Source: Galaxea fascicularis (lineage: Eukaryota > Cnidaria > Anthozoa > Scleractinia > Euphylliidae). From it: a stretch of DNA of 64,000 nucleotides. The DNA lies in assembly GCA_948470475.1 (NCBI GenBank), contig OX419345.1, forward strand, positions 20,755,859-20,819,858, written 5' to 3'. Made by a program: the position numbers and the translations under genes. Positions 24,083 through 40,516 of this stretch are shown here, one piece after another; within the stretch, counting starts at the first letter, position 1; each line of letters starts with the position of its first letter. The notes under the pieces were generated by a model that was given only the letters and a program-made list of their open reading frames with translations, was not told the DNA's origin and searched no databases.

Positions 24083-24876
24083 GTTTGTTTATTTAACTTC
24101 GTGGTTGCTACAGACAAGGAGAGTTGCAAAATTTGTGAATTATTGCGAGAAAGTTCCTCCAGGGGATTCTGGCTAGGTGTCACAACTCTCCCACATTAAA
24201 AGTAACGGGGTCTACCTACAAATTTTCTGAAGGCTCAAATCTGTCACATGTGACCAGTACCTTTAAAAAAAATTCATAACTTTAATTTATCAATAAACTA
24301 TGGCAATTTAGAAATCTCACTGGTTATGTTAACTTAAACTCTGTTCAACTTGAAGTGTGAATGTTTCCTGTGTGTGTGGAAATATTTTTTGGCTAATGCA
24401 TGTTTTTCAGAGGCATTTCCAGAGAGGAGTTTGAATGTTCATTCTCAGAAATACTGATCAAACATAATGTATGTTGATTTAAGAGCTGATTCGGACATGC
24501 TTGCCAGTTACAACATGCAAAAAAATGTGTACATTCAACACTAAAATTTGAGATGGCTTACAGCAGGGTCCCCAGAGCTGTTTCATAACAAAACTTGGGG
24601 TCTCATTGCCTGAAAGATCAACAGGTCATTAGAACAGCTGACAGGTGGCATAAGTAACCACCAACTTTGTGTTCCTGGTCAGCTACCCTGCTGGGATATT
24701 CCTCTGATTATTTTAGTCCTTGTTTAGTTTTAAATGGCAGAACAGCAACCTACTGGTTCTTCAACAATCAAGCCACCATCAAAACTACTGGACAACCCTG
24801 GATGAATGTGGAACAATGCGTGATAATATGGGTTTGCTCTCGAATCAAATAAACAACTGACAAAAAATCTTTTTCA

Positions 24877-24882
24877 TTTATT
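24877..24882 (-). terminator. Polyadenylation signal for COQ5
   Basis: Reads AATAAA on the - strand, about 60 bp past the COQ5 stop codon. Confidence 0.55.
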
Positions 24883-24937
24883 ATTACAAAGACTACCATC
24901 AGCAGAGTTACAAACATTCAGCCCTCAGATAGCCAAA

Positions 24938-28876
<3,939 letters not shown>

Positions 28877-29124
28877 TTTGGACTTGATTTCCGATCCCAC
28901 AATTCCTGGCGACAACATTTGTTTTCGTCTCGTGAAATTGATCAGAAAATTTTGTTCAAGAAGCGACCTTCTCCAAAAAGTTCCAAAAGTTTAATTTGTA
29001 TGCAAACAAATGCCTGATAATCAGGGTGCTAGTAATCCAGGACAGAGGGTTCGCGATAATTTAGTAAGATCGCCGATATTTTTTTCCCGCGCACGATTCA
29101 GAGGGAGCTTGCCCAGATAGAACG
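28877..29124. promoter_or_regulatory. Bidirectional promoter COQ5 / ankyrin-repeat gene
   Basis: 248 bp separate divergent start codons. The COQ5 start lies in CCAAAATGGCGG, YY1-like. No TATA box seen. Confidence 0.6.
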
Positions 29125-32100
29125 ATGGTCGTAAAAAAGCGTGGTAATTTTTGTTCCTGTGAAATTTATGTGGTGTTAATTTGTGCAAATTTGCTCAAAG
29201 ATAATTTTTATTCAAAATTTCATTTTGTTTTCTCAGACTTCCAGAAAACAGCTGGACTGATTCAGGAGTTTCTCTCAAAACTTTCTTGTGAGGAATCGAC
29301 AGCTGAACTGCGTGACTCGATGAATCTCGTTCTGTTTTATTTGCAAAAGTACTACAAGAAGCTTCGAAGCCGAAGTGTCTCTAATGGGACTTCACCAAGA
29401 TTTAATAGCAAGTCACCTAGCGGAAGTCTTATTTTTAATGGTGGGGTAAGCCCAGTTTCTCCAGCCTGTGGAATACCTGATCAATTCGAATGGAAGTGGT
29501 ACAATTTGGAATCACCCCGACTGTCCGCTAGTCTTGGGACAAATGAATTTTCATCTCTCCCTCTTATTTTACAAGCTGCCAAATCAGGGGATTCTGAACG
29601 TCTAAGAGAACTTATTGACAAAGGTAAAATTAATTATCGCTTGCGTGGGTAGCAAAGAGTTGATAGAAACTTAGCTTTGCATAATAAAATTTGCAGCTGT
29701 TTATTGACCACTAGCTTGACAAGTTGTTTCGTCGAGCAAGTTTTAGCCCTAATATCTGATTCCCATGAGATCGACGATTGTTGCAAGCTATTTACCATTG
29801 TGTCGTTTCATAAAATTTGCGAACACCCCTAATAATTGGCGCTAAGATTTTTATTACCGCTCACCTATGTCTGAAAGTCTTTTCTTCTCATTCGTTTCCA
29901 GACCTTTCCAGTCTACTCTGAATTTTATAGTTTCAATCTTTTATTCATCGTCGTCATTTGGCTGCAATGCAGGAGGCTGAAAGCTTCCTCCAGCTTCTCC
30001 TACCTCCAGCTAGGTTGGCTACTTGATCAAGAGAGAGTCTTTTAACAGACACTGAGTTAGTCTTCTGACACCCATGTCTGAGCTTGCCTTGAGATGGTGT
30101 GCAGAGGACAAACAGACAGTCTGGCTGGTTAATCCTTGGGCATGCAGAGAATGTTGCCCAAAACTCTAAACTGTCTTACGTGAACTTAACAAGCTGACTA
30201 GCTACCTGGTAGTCTCCATTACTGAGTTTATTAGCATGTTTGTTTCCTGATAGAAACAATTTCACCCTAATGGACAAAGTTTGCTGTCTTTTCTGTAGAT
30301 CCTGAAGTTGTCCATCAAGTTGATGGTTTAGGACGTAATGCTGTTATGTACTGTGTGCATGGAAACACGCCTGCACACACTGAATGCCTGGAGATGCTGA
30401 TCAATACTAACTGTGATCTGGACCGTCAAGCTAATGGTATAATGATGTAGACATTCTCTTCTTAGCTTGGAGCTACATTATTTCTCCCTGAGAAATAAGC
30501 TCCCTGGAGCTAGATTATTTCTCCCTGGTAACTGGCATAGTGGCTGTCAACTCCAGTGAAGATAAATGGATTCTTAGAGTTACAAATCACCCTAGCCTCT
30601 CTGTTCCTATGTGATCAGCATGTGATTTCTCCTTAGATTAACACTTCTGGATGAAACGTACAGGTTGTTGTAAGAATAAAGGGGACAATCACTAAAGATG
30701 AAATATATCCAAAAGAAATATAATGAAAATATATTTAGTTAGGAGTATATTCATGCTGGTGGAAAGGGGTGTAGACAACAGGAAAGGGAGATGTTCTTAG
30801 GTTTGTGAATCACTACTTTACCTGATCTTTTGACTGTCGGTTGACTGACTGTAGGATGATATATCGGCCGTATAGTGTCTGAAACTCAACCGAGACTCGC
30901 CATTCCTCGACCAACACCTGGTCGATATATTGACTGAGGTGTCAGCCGCTTGATTGGTAGACACCCTGAATAAAACACAAGATTGCAACATTTTAACAAC
31001 TATTTCTATTCTTCTCTTTCTTCTCTTTGTCATTTATCTGCTCACTCTGTAGATAACACTACAGGACTTCATGTAGCTGCTTACTGCAACAACACAACAG
31101 CCTTGACTCTATTACTCAGGAACAAGGTGAAATTATTATTTACAGTATCATAGACTGCCAGCAATCCTGTTTGATATGGACAAGGGAAAAAGTCAAACAG
31201 TCCTAGAGCTCTTTTCATTATTTCTCATTGCTCCAGTGTCATAGCACTGTTAATGGATCATGTTGTTAACTTACCGGTACCAGAGACTACTAGCCCACTA
31301 ACAGTGTTTTGATCCAAAATAAAAGTTTACTGTGGATATGTTAGTTCTCAATGGTTTGTGCAACTGAAACAAGGTGCCTGTATGAAATAAACTTCATTTT
31401 ATCTGTTTATTTATCTTTCATCACAGGCTTCGCACCACATTGAGGACAATCAAGGAAGAACACCTGTGCACTGGGCAGCTGCTGGTACCACTGCAGACAA
31501 CTTAAAGGTACCAGTAAAATCTTATCTCCCTGTTTTTCCCACCAACTTGACCTCTGCATAACTGTTATTTTTGTATTTTTTGTAATTAGTAATAGATTTT
31601 TTGTAAACAGGACCTGCATATAGCAGTTTTATCAAACAGAAACAACAATAGCCCATTTTACAGTTGTGAGTTGAGTGACTTGACCTTTGAGTGGAAGAGA
31701 GGCTGGAGGTGACCTTGTTTTGATACAAACCTCTCTGTCTTTCTTGTGCAAATGTAGACTAATAGTAGTTAGAATAACAACAACATGATTGACATAAGAT
31801 AGGATTGAGGTCTGTATCAAAACAAGGTCACCCCTAGCCTCGCTTTCACTTAAAGGCCAGGTCACTGAACACAGAACTGTAATGTGGGCTATTCTCTATA
31901 AATAGGTTATTATTCAGTCACATAATGCATTTAGACCAATCATGCAGAAGCAAAAATATTTGACAGATTTAGTATCCCTCGTTTCGCACAGTTAACATTG
32001 ATACTGTCAGAGTTCTTGTCATTTACAGTGTGACACGCCTTACCGTGGCTACCCAACAAACATTTTAATTTTACAAGTTAGCTAATCAGGGTATGCAAAT

Positions 32101-32293
32101 TTGATTGACAGACGTGCCTCCATTTGGTTGTTGCTTGTTGAAACTTTCTACATAGGCTTGTCTGTCAATCAAATTCGCGTACCATGATCAGTGGCTAACT
32201 TGTAAAAATATTTGTTGGGTGGCCACGGTAAGGCACGTCGCACTGTAATATGTACTCTGCATTAAGTTGCAATGACCTTAGACAGAGGGTCCC

Positions 32294-32338
<45 letters not shown>

Positions 32339-35300
32339 GTTATTATTATTATTTGAAGAATCTCAGTATAAGCAAAATACTACTGTCTAGTGGTTAAAAA
32401 TAAAACAGCTCTCCTTCATGTTGCTACCAGTAACCTTAGAAGTCAAGCACTTTTCATAGGATCCTAGCAGTTCCCAACAAGACAATCTTTAGATTACCCC
32501 CCATAATAAATCAACTCCCATATTTGTCAGGTGTTTGTGCAGATCTTTTGACGTGTATAATTACACAAGTCAGTAATAAAAAACACACTTTGTTATATGT
32601 CACTTTCTATTATTATTCTCATTTCTTGTCATGTTTATTTCTCTTAGTTATTACTTCAGTTTGGTGGAAACATTAATGCTGTTGACAGTGAAGGTTTGAC
32701 ACCAGCCATGTGGGCATGTTACTTTGATCAGCTTCAAAATCTCCAAGTATTACACGGAGCTTTGTCAAGACTTGACCCAGAGGACAATGCCATCTTTAAG
32801 GACACTGATTGTTATGGTCAGTCTGTGATACACTGGTCTGTCAAAGGAGTTGGCTCTCTGGATTGTCTTGAGGTATCAGAAAGCAAGTGAAGTTCTGTCT
32901 TGAATTTTATTTTAGAGATTTTATTACCTCCTTTTCATCCCAGTAGTGACCACCATACCATGTCACTAGTTTGTCAATAATGCAGAGCATGAGAATACAG
33001 ATATGATCACCAGGGATAATTTGAGTTTACATAATTTTATACAAATTCTCTCTACTTGTTATGTATGAAATATGTGAGAACTTTTGGGAGAATATACATG
33101 TTGATCTTGCTATCTAATACTCTCAGACTCTACTGTCACCCCAGTCTGCAGTTTTCAAAGATAACGATGGGAAAACAGTCCTCCACACTGCAGCAGAAAG
33201 AGGTAATTACTAATTGAAAACATTTTTAACTGGTACATGATTAACGTGATGTGCTCACATAATAAGTTGTAAATTTATCCCCACAGTTTGTTTGTTTTTT
33301 TTTTCTGGTTCATTGATTCTCCTGATTCAGGAACTACAAAAAAATTAATGTGTGAACATTCTTGATTAGATTTGGCAAGAAGTCAAAGTGGACAAGTTCA
33401 GTTGTAGTTGCTATATGTAGGTTTTCTGGTCCAAAATATATTGCTGTATAAAGTTGCAAACAAGTGCATATCAGAGTACACTTGTACAGGCAAGTGACTC
33501 GGGTAAAGTGTCTGAGTGTTTATCTTAATAAAATTGCAAGAGTTCTTCTGGGATTAGTAGACCTTCACTGGACCTTCTGTTTTATAGGAAATTCAGCAGC
33601 TTGTGAAATGATTCTTGAAGTTAGAGGGGACATTGGGGCCCTTCAAGATATTGACAACTTTAAAAGAACTCCAGCTCACCTGGCAGCTATCTGTGGCCAA
33701 GGAGAAGTTGTAAACTTTCTTCTTGATCAGGGAGGTTGGTAGACTTGGTTGCAGTATGGATGCAGTTTGGTCTATCAACTTGATTCAAATTGCATTTCTC
33801 TGCACATTTCTTCTCAGATTTTACACAGTTAAACATAACAAAATAATGTAGAGGCCAATCTTTTCTGGCAAATACAAGGTTTAATGTTTTAGTTTGTTTT
33901 GACCCCAACACTACTCCAGCCCGTGAGAAAGAAATTACAAATCATGAAGGCATTATGTACATCTCATGGCTCTGTTTTACAGTCACAAGAAATAACTTAT
34001 GGTCTGAAAACAAAGTTGAAACTAAAGTTATTCTTTTATTTTAAAAGGTAAAGTGGTTGTCATAAAATAGCAGATTCCATTGCTCACTTTTTCTGTAAAA
34101 TTTGTGTGATAGGTGTTTCATACAGTGATTTTGGAAAGTTTTGTTCACACTATGCTAAAAGCCCAGGCCAGCAGATGAGAACATTGCTACTAAGATCTAA
34201 GAATCTTCATACAGACACAGGGCTGCAAATAATTTTTCTTCCTTGAAAGGACACATGTTTGACCAAGTCTGTATTTTGGTTGGCTAAAACAGAAATGTTG
34301 TTGGATGTTTATCATTATTTATATTTTATTATTTGGTAATATTTGTTCAGGCATAATGCCCGACCAAAGTTATGATTTCGTTGGACATGGGATGATTTTG
34401 TTCAGGAATTGTCCAATGACCGACAGTTATTTGCAGTTCTAACACTTGCTTTGTGATTACATTGCAGCAGACCTGTTGGTGAAGGATTCCTTTGGTGCCA
34501 CTGCAGTGGATTATATTCATAACAAGCAGCTGAATTATTGTGGAATGGTGCTTAGGGCTCATGCACAAATCAAGGAGCAACCAGTGGGGGAAAACACACC
34601 AGGCACAGCCTGTTCTGCTAAAGAAAAGTACGCTGAGTGTTAGTCACAGTGCAGCTTATCATGTTTGATAACTTTCATGTCAAATTATATTGGGCAAAGC
34701 TTGAATGAATAGGGAAGGGATGCCATTAAAAAAGCATGAAAAAGGGCCAAAACGGTTTGGGCTATCCAGAAGAAAATGAAACGACAAGGAACCTCTTATT
34801 TAAGATTGGATCTTGATCACCGGGAACTTGCCTTACATGTTTACTCCATACACTAGTTCTGGTAATCATGCATTTACAATAATTATTAAGATAGAACTGG
34901 AATAGCTAATTATTCCTCACTTCTTCACATTTTTACACAGATACGAACTTCAGCTACAATCATCTAAATTTGTCTCTTTTTGTACATTCATTTCGTAATT
35001 TTTACTACCAAGTAGCCATGTTTAAAACTGAATTCTACAGTTGTTGAAGAATTTAGTTTTGGACACAATAACTTCCAAGAAAATAACAAAATTCTCTTGA
35101 AATTGGACACCATTAGTCAAGCACTCATACTTGGAAACAAGATGTCCAGTGAGCAGAGGAAATTCATGGCAGTTTGCAGTTTGCAGTCTACAGTCTGTAA
35201 ATGTCACACACTACTCAGCACCTGAATTTTAATTGCTTGCCTTTGATGTTATTTAGTAGCAAAGAACCATTAGGTAAGACAGAGTAGGTTTACTTCCAAG

Positions 35301-38300
35301 AATGGTGACATCAATTCTCTTCCTGTGAGACAGACATTCAGTTTAACCTGATTGAAATGTGAGGCTCAGTGCTTTCCCAATGGAAGCCAATTGGCAATTT
35401 TTTTCTGCAATTTTTTTGGGGTAGGAGGAAGTCTCAAAAGCCACAGACTTCAAGGTAGATACCACATGAAGCTTAGTTGGAATTTCCGCTGTGTGCAGTG
35501 GGGTGGGTTTTCCAAAACAAAAGGCTCTAGTGAAGGGGCATAGATATTTCATGAAATGAAACAACAAGCAACTATTGAGATGCTTGCAACTATGAGAGAT
35601 ACAGTATTTTATAGTAATGTGTTTTCTTCAGCAGCCATGATGATCATATAGCTTTATCAAAGGCTGAACCCTCTGCACCTCCATTTCAAACTGTTCAGGA
35701 GCAACAAAGTGCAGGCGTACCAGATGAGCATTACGGAGGATCTATCTGTGACCAGAATATTGACGTATCAGACCATCATGGGTTTGAAGTTCAAGGAAGT
35801 TCAGTTGATTTGGAAAATGAGCAGAGTCATGGCAATAACAACAACACATCTGGAGGTAGTGACAATGACAGTAAAAAACTGCAAGAAGAAAAGAAGCGAC
35901 GTCAAAATACTCTAACAAGACAAAGTGGGTTTGTTAATGATAGTGACTCCAAGCTGTTAAAGGAAGCCCCAAGTCTTAATCTCCGGGCTGGTGATGGTAA
36001 TGTAGTTGTGGTTGTGAGTGATCAGGATGTTAAAGGTGATGACAAGGAGCAGATCATCAACATTGAAGAAGGTGACATTGAGATTGATTGTGAGGACAAT
36101 TTTGGGTATTCCAGTGTGTGCTTACGGGAAGGATGTGGTAGTGCTTCTAGCATGCACAGTGAGCCTGATAACGCTGATAATTACAGTGTGAGTGTTGAAC
36201 TTAGTGTTGCAAGTCTGGGAAGTGAAGATGATGAAGAACTTGTTGATCAGGAGTTTGTAGATCATGCTGATAAAGTCAAGTTGAGAAAGGGAGAAGCAAT
36301 ATTTGATTCAAAACCAGAGGTAATCAACTCAGAGACCCTCAATATAACTTTGTCCCTTTTGTCACACTGCTGGAAATGTTATATGAGTAGGTTGCACAAA
36401 TTTCAAAAGGTCTCTTGCCTGGTGTTAGGCACCAAGTTCCTTTATGGCATAACTTTCCTTCACAAATGATTATAGAAATAGTAATAATATCGTTATTGTA
36501 TGCTGTAAAGTTTCAGGTTTGAGGGCCTTGTTAAAACTGCAAAAGTTGAGTTTTTCTTTGTTAAGTTGAAAATAGGGAAAGTTTAGCATATCAGAAGTTT
36601 CAGATTTGAAACCATGCACTTTCTACACTAAAACTTTGGTAAATTTATCAAGATGTCTTTTTGTGCCAGTTTCACAAAGAATCTAAATTAAATTAAGGGT
36701 GCGTTCGATTGACCCTATTCCGGAATAAGAATACATTCCGGATTATTCCAGAATAGCCATTCCATCCTTTCATCAATAAAACGATTATTCCGTAATACGT
36801 TGTTCAAAAATTGACGGGCAAAGTAAAAGCCAGTTTCAAGAGCTGGAATAAATTTGTTTAAATCCTTTAGGACACCCAAAATGACAGAGAGCAGCTCCAT
36901 TTTATCTCTGTGGTGTTTTTCAGCCTTTTCTCGCTGAGCCTCCTGCTCGACACGTTTCTTCTCTGCATAGTCCTTAAACCATGCAAGACATTCGTTTCGT
37001 CCACCAGAGCCCAACCGTGGTTTCTTGGGCGTCGTAGAGCTGCTTGCCACTGTCTTACGTTTCTTCGTAGCTGTGCTTGTTTCAGGTGTTCTTTCCTTGA
37101 CATCATCATCGCTTGACTTCTCTGACTTCGCGGAATCATTCTCAGGACACCTTAAGGAGTCGCCTTGCCCTGAGCTGCTTGCCGTGGCATATGGCCTAAC
37201 ATTAGGCCGGTAGCCATACACTTCCGATAGCTCCTTGTAAAATGGACATTCTCTTCTTTCGTTGCCAGTTTGACTGTTATGATCTTTGCATTTGCGAAAG
37301 CCAAGGGTGAGAGCTTTCCATTTGCCTTCGCACTGGTCAGCCCGCGGCGAAATATTTCGACCACTCTCGACACTCTCCGCTTGCATTATCGCCGCAATCA
37401 CTTCCCAGACTTGTTTCTTCTTGTAGTTAACATTTTGGAACATCTCTTTCTTTTCTTTGTACAAGGAAATGAGGAGAAGGGTCTCTTCCCGACTCCAGGA
37501 GTATCCTTTTTTGAGTAAAATTTCGTTTTGCTTGCACGCAGCGGAAGCCATTTTGTTTGTTGATTTGAAAAAAAACGCGAAGCATGACATCATTATTCTG
37601 GATTATTCCAAGTATTCTGCTCTCTGGAGCAGAATGTTTGGAATACATTCCATGTATTCCGGAATTGGAATAGCGTCTCAATCGAACGGTTGTTCGGGTT
37701 TATTCCTATTATTCTTATTCCGGAATAGTGTCAATCAAACGCACCCTAAATGAAAGCTGTCTTTTATGTCGAAGTCTGTTAGAATTTTAATTTATGGAAC
37801 ATGGTCAGCCAATTTTATACTCTTTGTCATTTCTGTGCATGTGATTGCTTTGACAGATCATTTCAGAGTCTTACAAGAGCCATGATTCAAGACATCCACC
37901 ATCCCATCAAGGTGTTCCAACTTCAAATCTACAAAAAATGGTTCAGCTACAGTCGCTCCACACAGAAAAGAGCCCAGTCATTGCTAGTGACAACTATGTT
38001 GAACATGAAGCAGACAACACTGCAGTAGCATCAAAGAGGAAGAAAGACAAGACTAAAAAGAAGAAGCAAAAGGGTGCATCAGTGACAGAATTAGTTGCCC
38101 CTCTCCCACCCCCACGGGGGATGGTGCCTCCTCTCAATAGTTTGGGCCCTCCTGGTGTAACCAAACTTGGTGTTTTGGATCCTCGTGGTATCAAACCAGC
38201 TCCTTGGGAGCATGGTAGTCTAGGGCCTCTTAGGCAGGCTCCTCCTGAGCCAGTACCTCCTACCAGCCCCAGAATGGGAAGAGCAAGCTATCCACCCTCT

Positions 38301-39050
38301 GGAGAAGTATTTGATCGGAATGAAAGCGCATTTGAAAGGCCCAAAACACCTGAACCTCCATGGAGAACTCAGGATATGGGGGCACATCAGTGTCTGCAGC
38401 CATCTCCTTTACAAGGTGGATTACATGATAGGGAGCTGGGGTACAGTCCCCCAGGCCGTCCTGATGGTCCCTTTGCACATGGCAATGGACAGGCCCTCTT
38501 AAAAAATATGGTGAGTGAAAATGGGTGTTGCTGTTTTGTGCAATCCTTGGGGGCATGATTTTAATACTGAAAAAAAATATTTGCCTACAATCGTAGCTAC
38601 ATTTTCCCCAAACACCCAACTCCCACTTTCAGTGTTAATTGGCTCAGAATAAAAGTAAAGCCACAGAACTAAACAGGTGGCAAGGAACTGACTCAAAGAA
38701 AATATTTTCAGGTTTTGTGGGCTGGATTTTGCTTTTGTTTGATTACCACAAATCCAAATGATAGAAAAAATAATTATGAAATGATGGCTCCCTTCTTTAT
38801 AATCATTCTGTATGTCCTATGTACAGCTAACTGACTGCGACAAATTTGAAAGTGGAGGTCACACCGTAATTTTCAATCAAGCCATTTTTGTCTGTTTGTC
38901 TGGTAGGACATAAAAGGAAGGGGTCCAAAAGTGGAATCCTGGACAGGAAAGAGCATGGGCGGAGTAGTGCCAAATGGGCCACCAGGACCAAAGCCTGGGC
39001 AACAGTCATTCATGCTCCATGGACCAGTTCCTCATCCACCACAACATTAA
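29125..39050 (+). CDS. Ankyrin-repeat protein with Lys-rich and Pro-rich tail, 12 exons
   Basis: Exons: 29125-29143, 29237-29623, 30299-30436, 31053-31126, 31427-31507, 32648-32872, 33127-33202, 33588-33734, 34468-34627, 35632-36319, 37857-38510, 38907-39050; 2793 nt, 930 aa. The frame is open throughout. After a helical N-terminus (GLIQEFLSKLSCEE..LVLFYLQKYY) come about eight ankyrin repeats, roughly residues 115-410, e.g. GLHVAAYCNNTTALTLLLRN, GRTPVHWAAAGTTADNLKLL, GKTVLHTAAERGNSAACEMI and RTPAHLAAICGQGEVVNFLL. The remainder is disordered: acidic stretches (SEDDEEL), a Lys cluster (KRKKDKTKKKKQKG) and a Pro/Gly-rich C-terminus ending PVPHPPQH. Repeats of the IHWSVK/VHWAA type recall ANKRD55 and inversin, but I could not assign an orthologue. 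Likely a scaffold protein; function not known. Confidence 0.85.
31661..31879. repeat. TA-flanked fold-back MITE, CAGTTGTGAG family (copy 2)
   Basis: TA|CAGTTGTGAGTTGAGTGAC on the left and AGAACTG|TA on the right. Closely similar to 12538-12750 over its whole length. In intron 5 of the ankyrin gene. Confidence 0.7.
32026..32245. repeat. TA-flanked fold-back MITE, CAGTGTGAC family (copy 1)
   Basis: TA|CAGTG..CACTG|TA ends. The arms include ACCCAACAAACATTTT / AAATATTTGTTGGGT and GATTGACAGACGTGCCTCC / its complement. Second copy at 44197-44411. In intron 5 of the ankyrin gene. Confidence 0.75.
32295..32353 (+). repeat. ATT microsatellite
   Basis: About 58 bp of TTA units with one interruption (TTG). 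Confidence 0.9.
36697..37746 (-). mobile_element. PIF/Harbinger-type DNA element, Myb-only, 1050 bp
   Basis: The first 37 bp (GGGTGCGTTCGATTGACCCT..) are repeated inverted at the other end with 2 mismatches. TAA stands on both sides (36694-36696 and 37747-37749), the TWA target duplication typical of PIF/Harbinger. The ends hold several ATTCCGGAAT palindromes. The only gene inside is a Myb/SANT-like protein on the - strand; there is no room for the DDE transposase. It sits in intron 10 of the ankyrin gene, opposite to its transcription. Confidence 0.85.
36715..37551 (-). CDS. Myb/SANT-like DNA-binding protein of a Harbinger element
   Basis: Intact, intronless frame; 278 aa from the ATG in AAAATGGCTTCC, or 292 aa from an upstream in-frame ATG at 37593. 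Residues about 17-110 form a trihelix-type Myb/SANT-like domain: YSWSREETLLLISLYKEKKE, KKKQVWEVIAAIM, CEGKWKALTLGFRKCKDHN and CPFYKELSEVYG. A Ser/Lys-rich nuclear-signal-like stretch (KKRKTVASSS..PKKPR) and a charged coiled-coil-like segment (EKKRVEQEAQREKAEKHHRD) follow. In PIF/Harbinger elements such a protein binds the element ends and carries the transposase into the nucleus. The last seven or so codons are encoded by the terminal inverted repeat itself, ending ILIPE. The open frame suggests recent activity or selection. Confidence 0.8.
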   Translation of the reverse strand: MASAACKQNEILLKKGYSWSREETLLLISLYKEKKEMFQNVNYKKKQVWEVIAAIMQAESVESGRNISPRADQCEGKWKALTLGFRKCKDHNSQTGNERRECPFYKELSEVYGYRPNVRPYATASSSGQGDSLRCPENDSAKSEKSSDDDVKERTPETSTATKKRKTVASSSTTPKKPRLGSGGRNECLAWFKDYAEKKRVEQEAQREKAEKHHRDKMELLSVILGVLKDLNKFIPALETGFYFARQFLNNVLRNNRFIDERMEWLFWNNPECILIPE

Positions 39051-39784
39051 CAGCTTGACAACCAAGAAAGCAATAATTCAAGATTGAAAATATTTATTTG
39101 TACAAAGTGTTCAAATCCATATGACCTGACAAGAGTTTTGCTCAGGGTTCTCATTACTTTTTGAAGTGGGTGGGGATATGCATTCCAGCTGTTGTAGTAT
39201 AGTCAATATGTCTTTTTATAACATAGTAATAAGTAGCCTGCATGGCACAGGGCTTTCAATAAGATTTTCAGTATGTGTATGCCCCTGTGAGTATGTGGCT
39301 GTGGCAGTCAAAGTGGCCATTGAGCTTTATTTGCCATTGGTACATTTTATTGACCAACATGGCCAAGTAGCTGGTGACCTGATGACTTGCAGAAAATCCA
39401 AGATAACAGCCTATTATTACACGACTTAGACAGTCAGAGGGCCAATAACTAAAATCAACCAATAAGATTGCTCTATTGCCAGTCTGATATTCTCTAAGTA
39501 TTGGACCGGGTATTGTCCCAAATGATACCGTGTTGTTCCTGCATTGCCTTCAGTCGTGTAATAAATCTCTTATTAACCAAGCTTGCTCGGGACCGTACTG
39601 GGAGAATATCGGCCCTCTGTCTTTTTTGTACGGACCGAGCACAGCAAGGTCTGTGCTGTCAAGACCTCAGGCCGATACTCTCTCAGTACAGCCCTCGTGC
39701 TAGGTTAATAAGATATATATACACTAACAAGTACTTTTCATGGCACTCACCTGCCAAAATAAGGCTGCACTGCAGTCCAATATA

Positions 39785-39970
39785 AGCAGAGGTTTCAATA
39801 AGTTTTGAAATAGCCATCTAAGCTTGCTAAAGTAAGCGGCGACCTGATTAATTTTTTTTAATCATTTTAGTGAAATCTAGACAAAGTAGGCGGCGGTGAG
39901 AGGTAAATTCGGACAAACTAGGCGACAATTTTCACCGGTTGCCGGCTTCTAATGAAACCCCTGTATAAGT
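39785..39970 (+). repeat. Dispersed repeat (GTAGGCGGC family, copy 3)
   Basis: Contains AATCTAGACAAAGTAGGCGG and CACCGGTTGCCGGCTTCTAA, matching 27395-27545 and, inverted, 1735-1893. Confidence 0.5.
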
Positions 39971-40391
39971 AGGGTGTGAGAGAAAAATAGCAAGAGCTGG
40001 AGAGGCAAACTCATCTCCTTTCCCATGTTCTCTAGAACCTGCCCTGCAGGCTGAACATCTAACAAACCCTGGGCCCTTAATGACAGCCCTGAATCACACT
40101 GGGATTTCATGCACTTGTTGAAACATTTGAACCACCTGGTACAACATAATGCAGAGTGGTACGGAAGAGTGCTCCTGAAGTGCTCTCCTCTGAATGGTTA
40201 CACAGCATGATTTCATTCGTGAACTCCAAAATTAGAATCAACTTGAACAGAGTATCCATGGAATCATTGGAAGCATTGTGGAAGGTGCAATGGGCTTGCG
40301 CTATTGTAGTGTAGTTATATGATGACAGAAATGTTAAATAACATTGCCACTCTTTAATAGGGATGTAACAAGACATTGAACTATCAATAAA

Positions 40392-40516
40392 TTGAAGGGC
40401 TGAGAGCATAACCGACCTATGTCGAATTTTAGGTCGTTTTTTCGATTTTGCTCGGATTTGTCTGAATTGTTGCATATGAACTGTAATCTGATTGTAAAAC
40501 ATTGTCCAGTACTTTT
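40392..40516 (+). repeat. Solo arm of the ACCGACCTATGTCGA fold-back family
   Basis: Nearly the same as the left arm of 41700-41961, from TTGAAGGGCTGAGAGCATAA to CATTGTCCAGTACTTTTT, but without the mirrored right arm. Confidence 0.7.

Larger units (their letters stand above)
23624..24937. other. Convergent 3' region of DYNLL and COQ5
   Basis: DYNLL 3' UTR with AATAAA at 24077-24082, then about 800 bp in which I see no gene, then the short COQ5 3' UTR with its own polyadenylation signal at 24877-24882 (- strand). Confidence 0.5.

Noticed and set aside
36867..37139. Additional frames within the Harbinger element
   Set aside because: Overlap the Myb-like gene in other frames without domain content. 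No DDE transposase motif was found among them.
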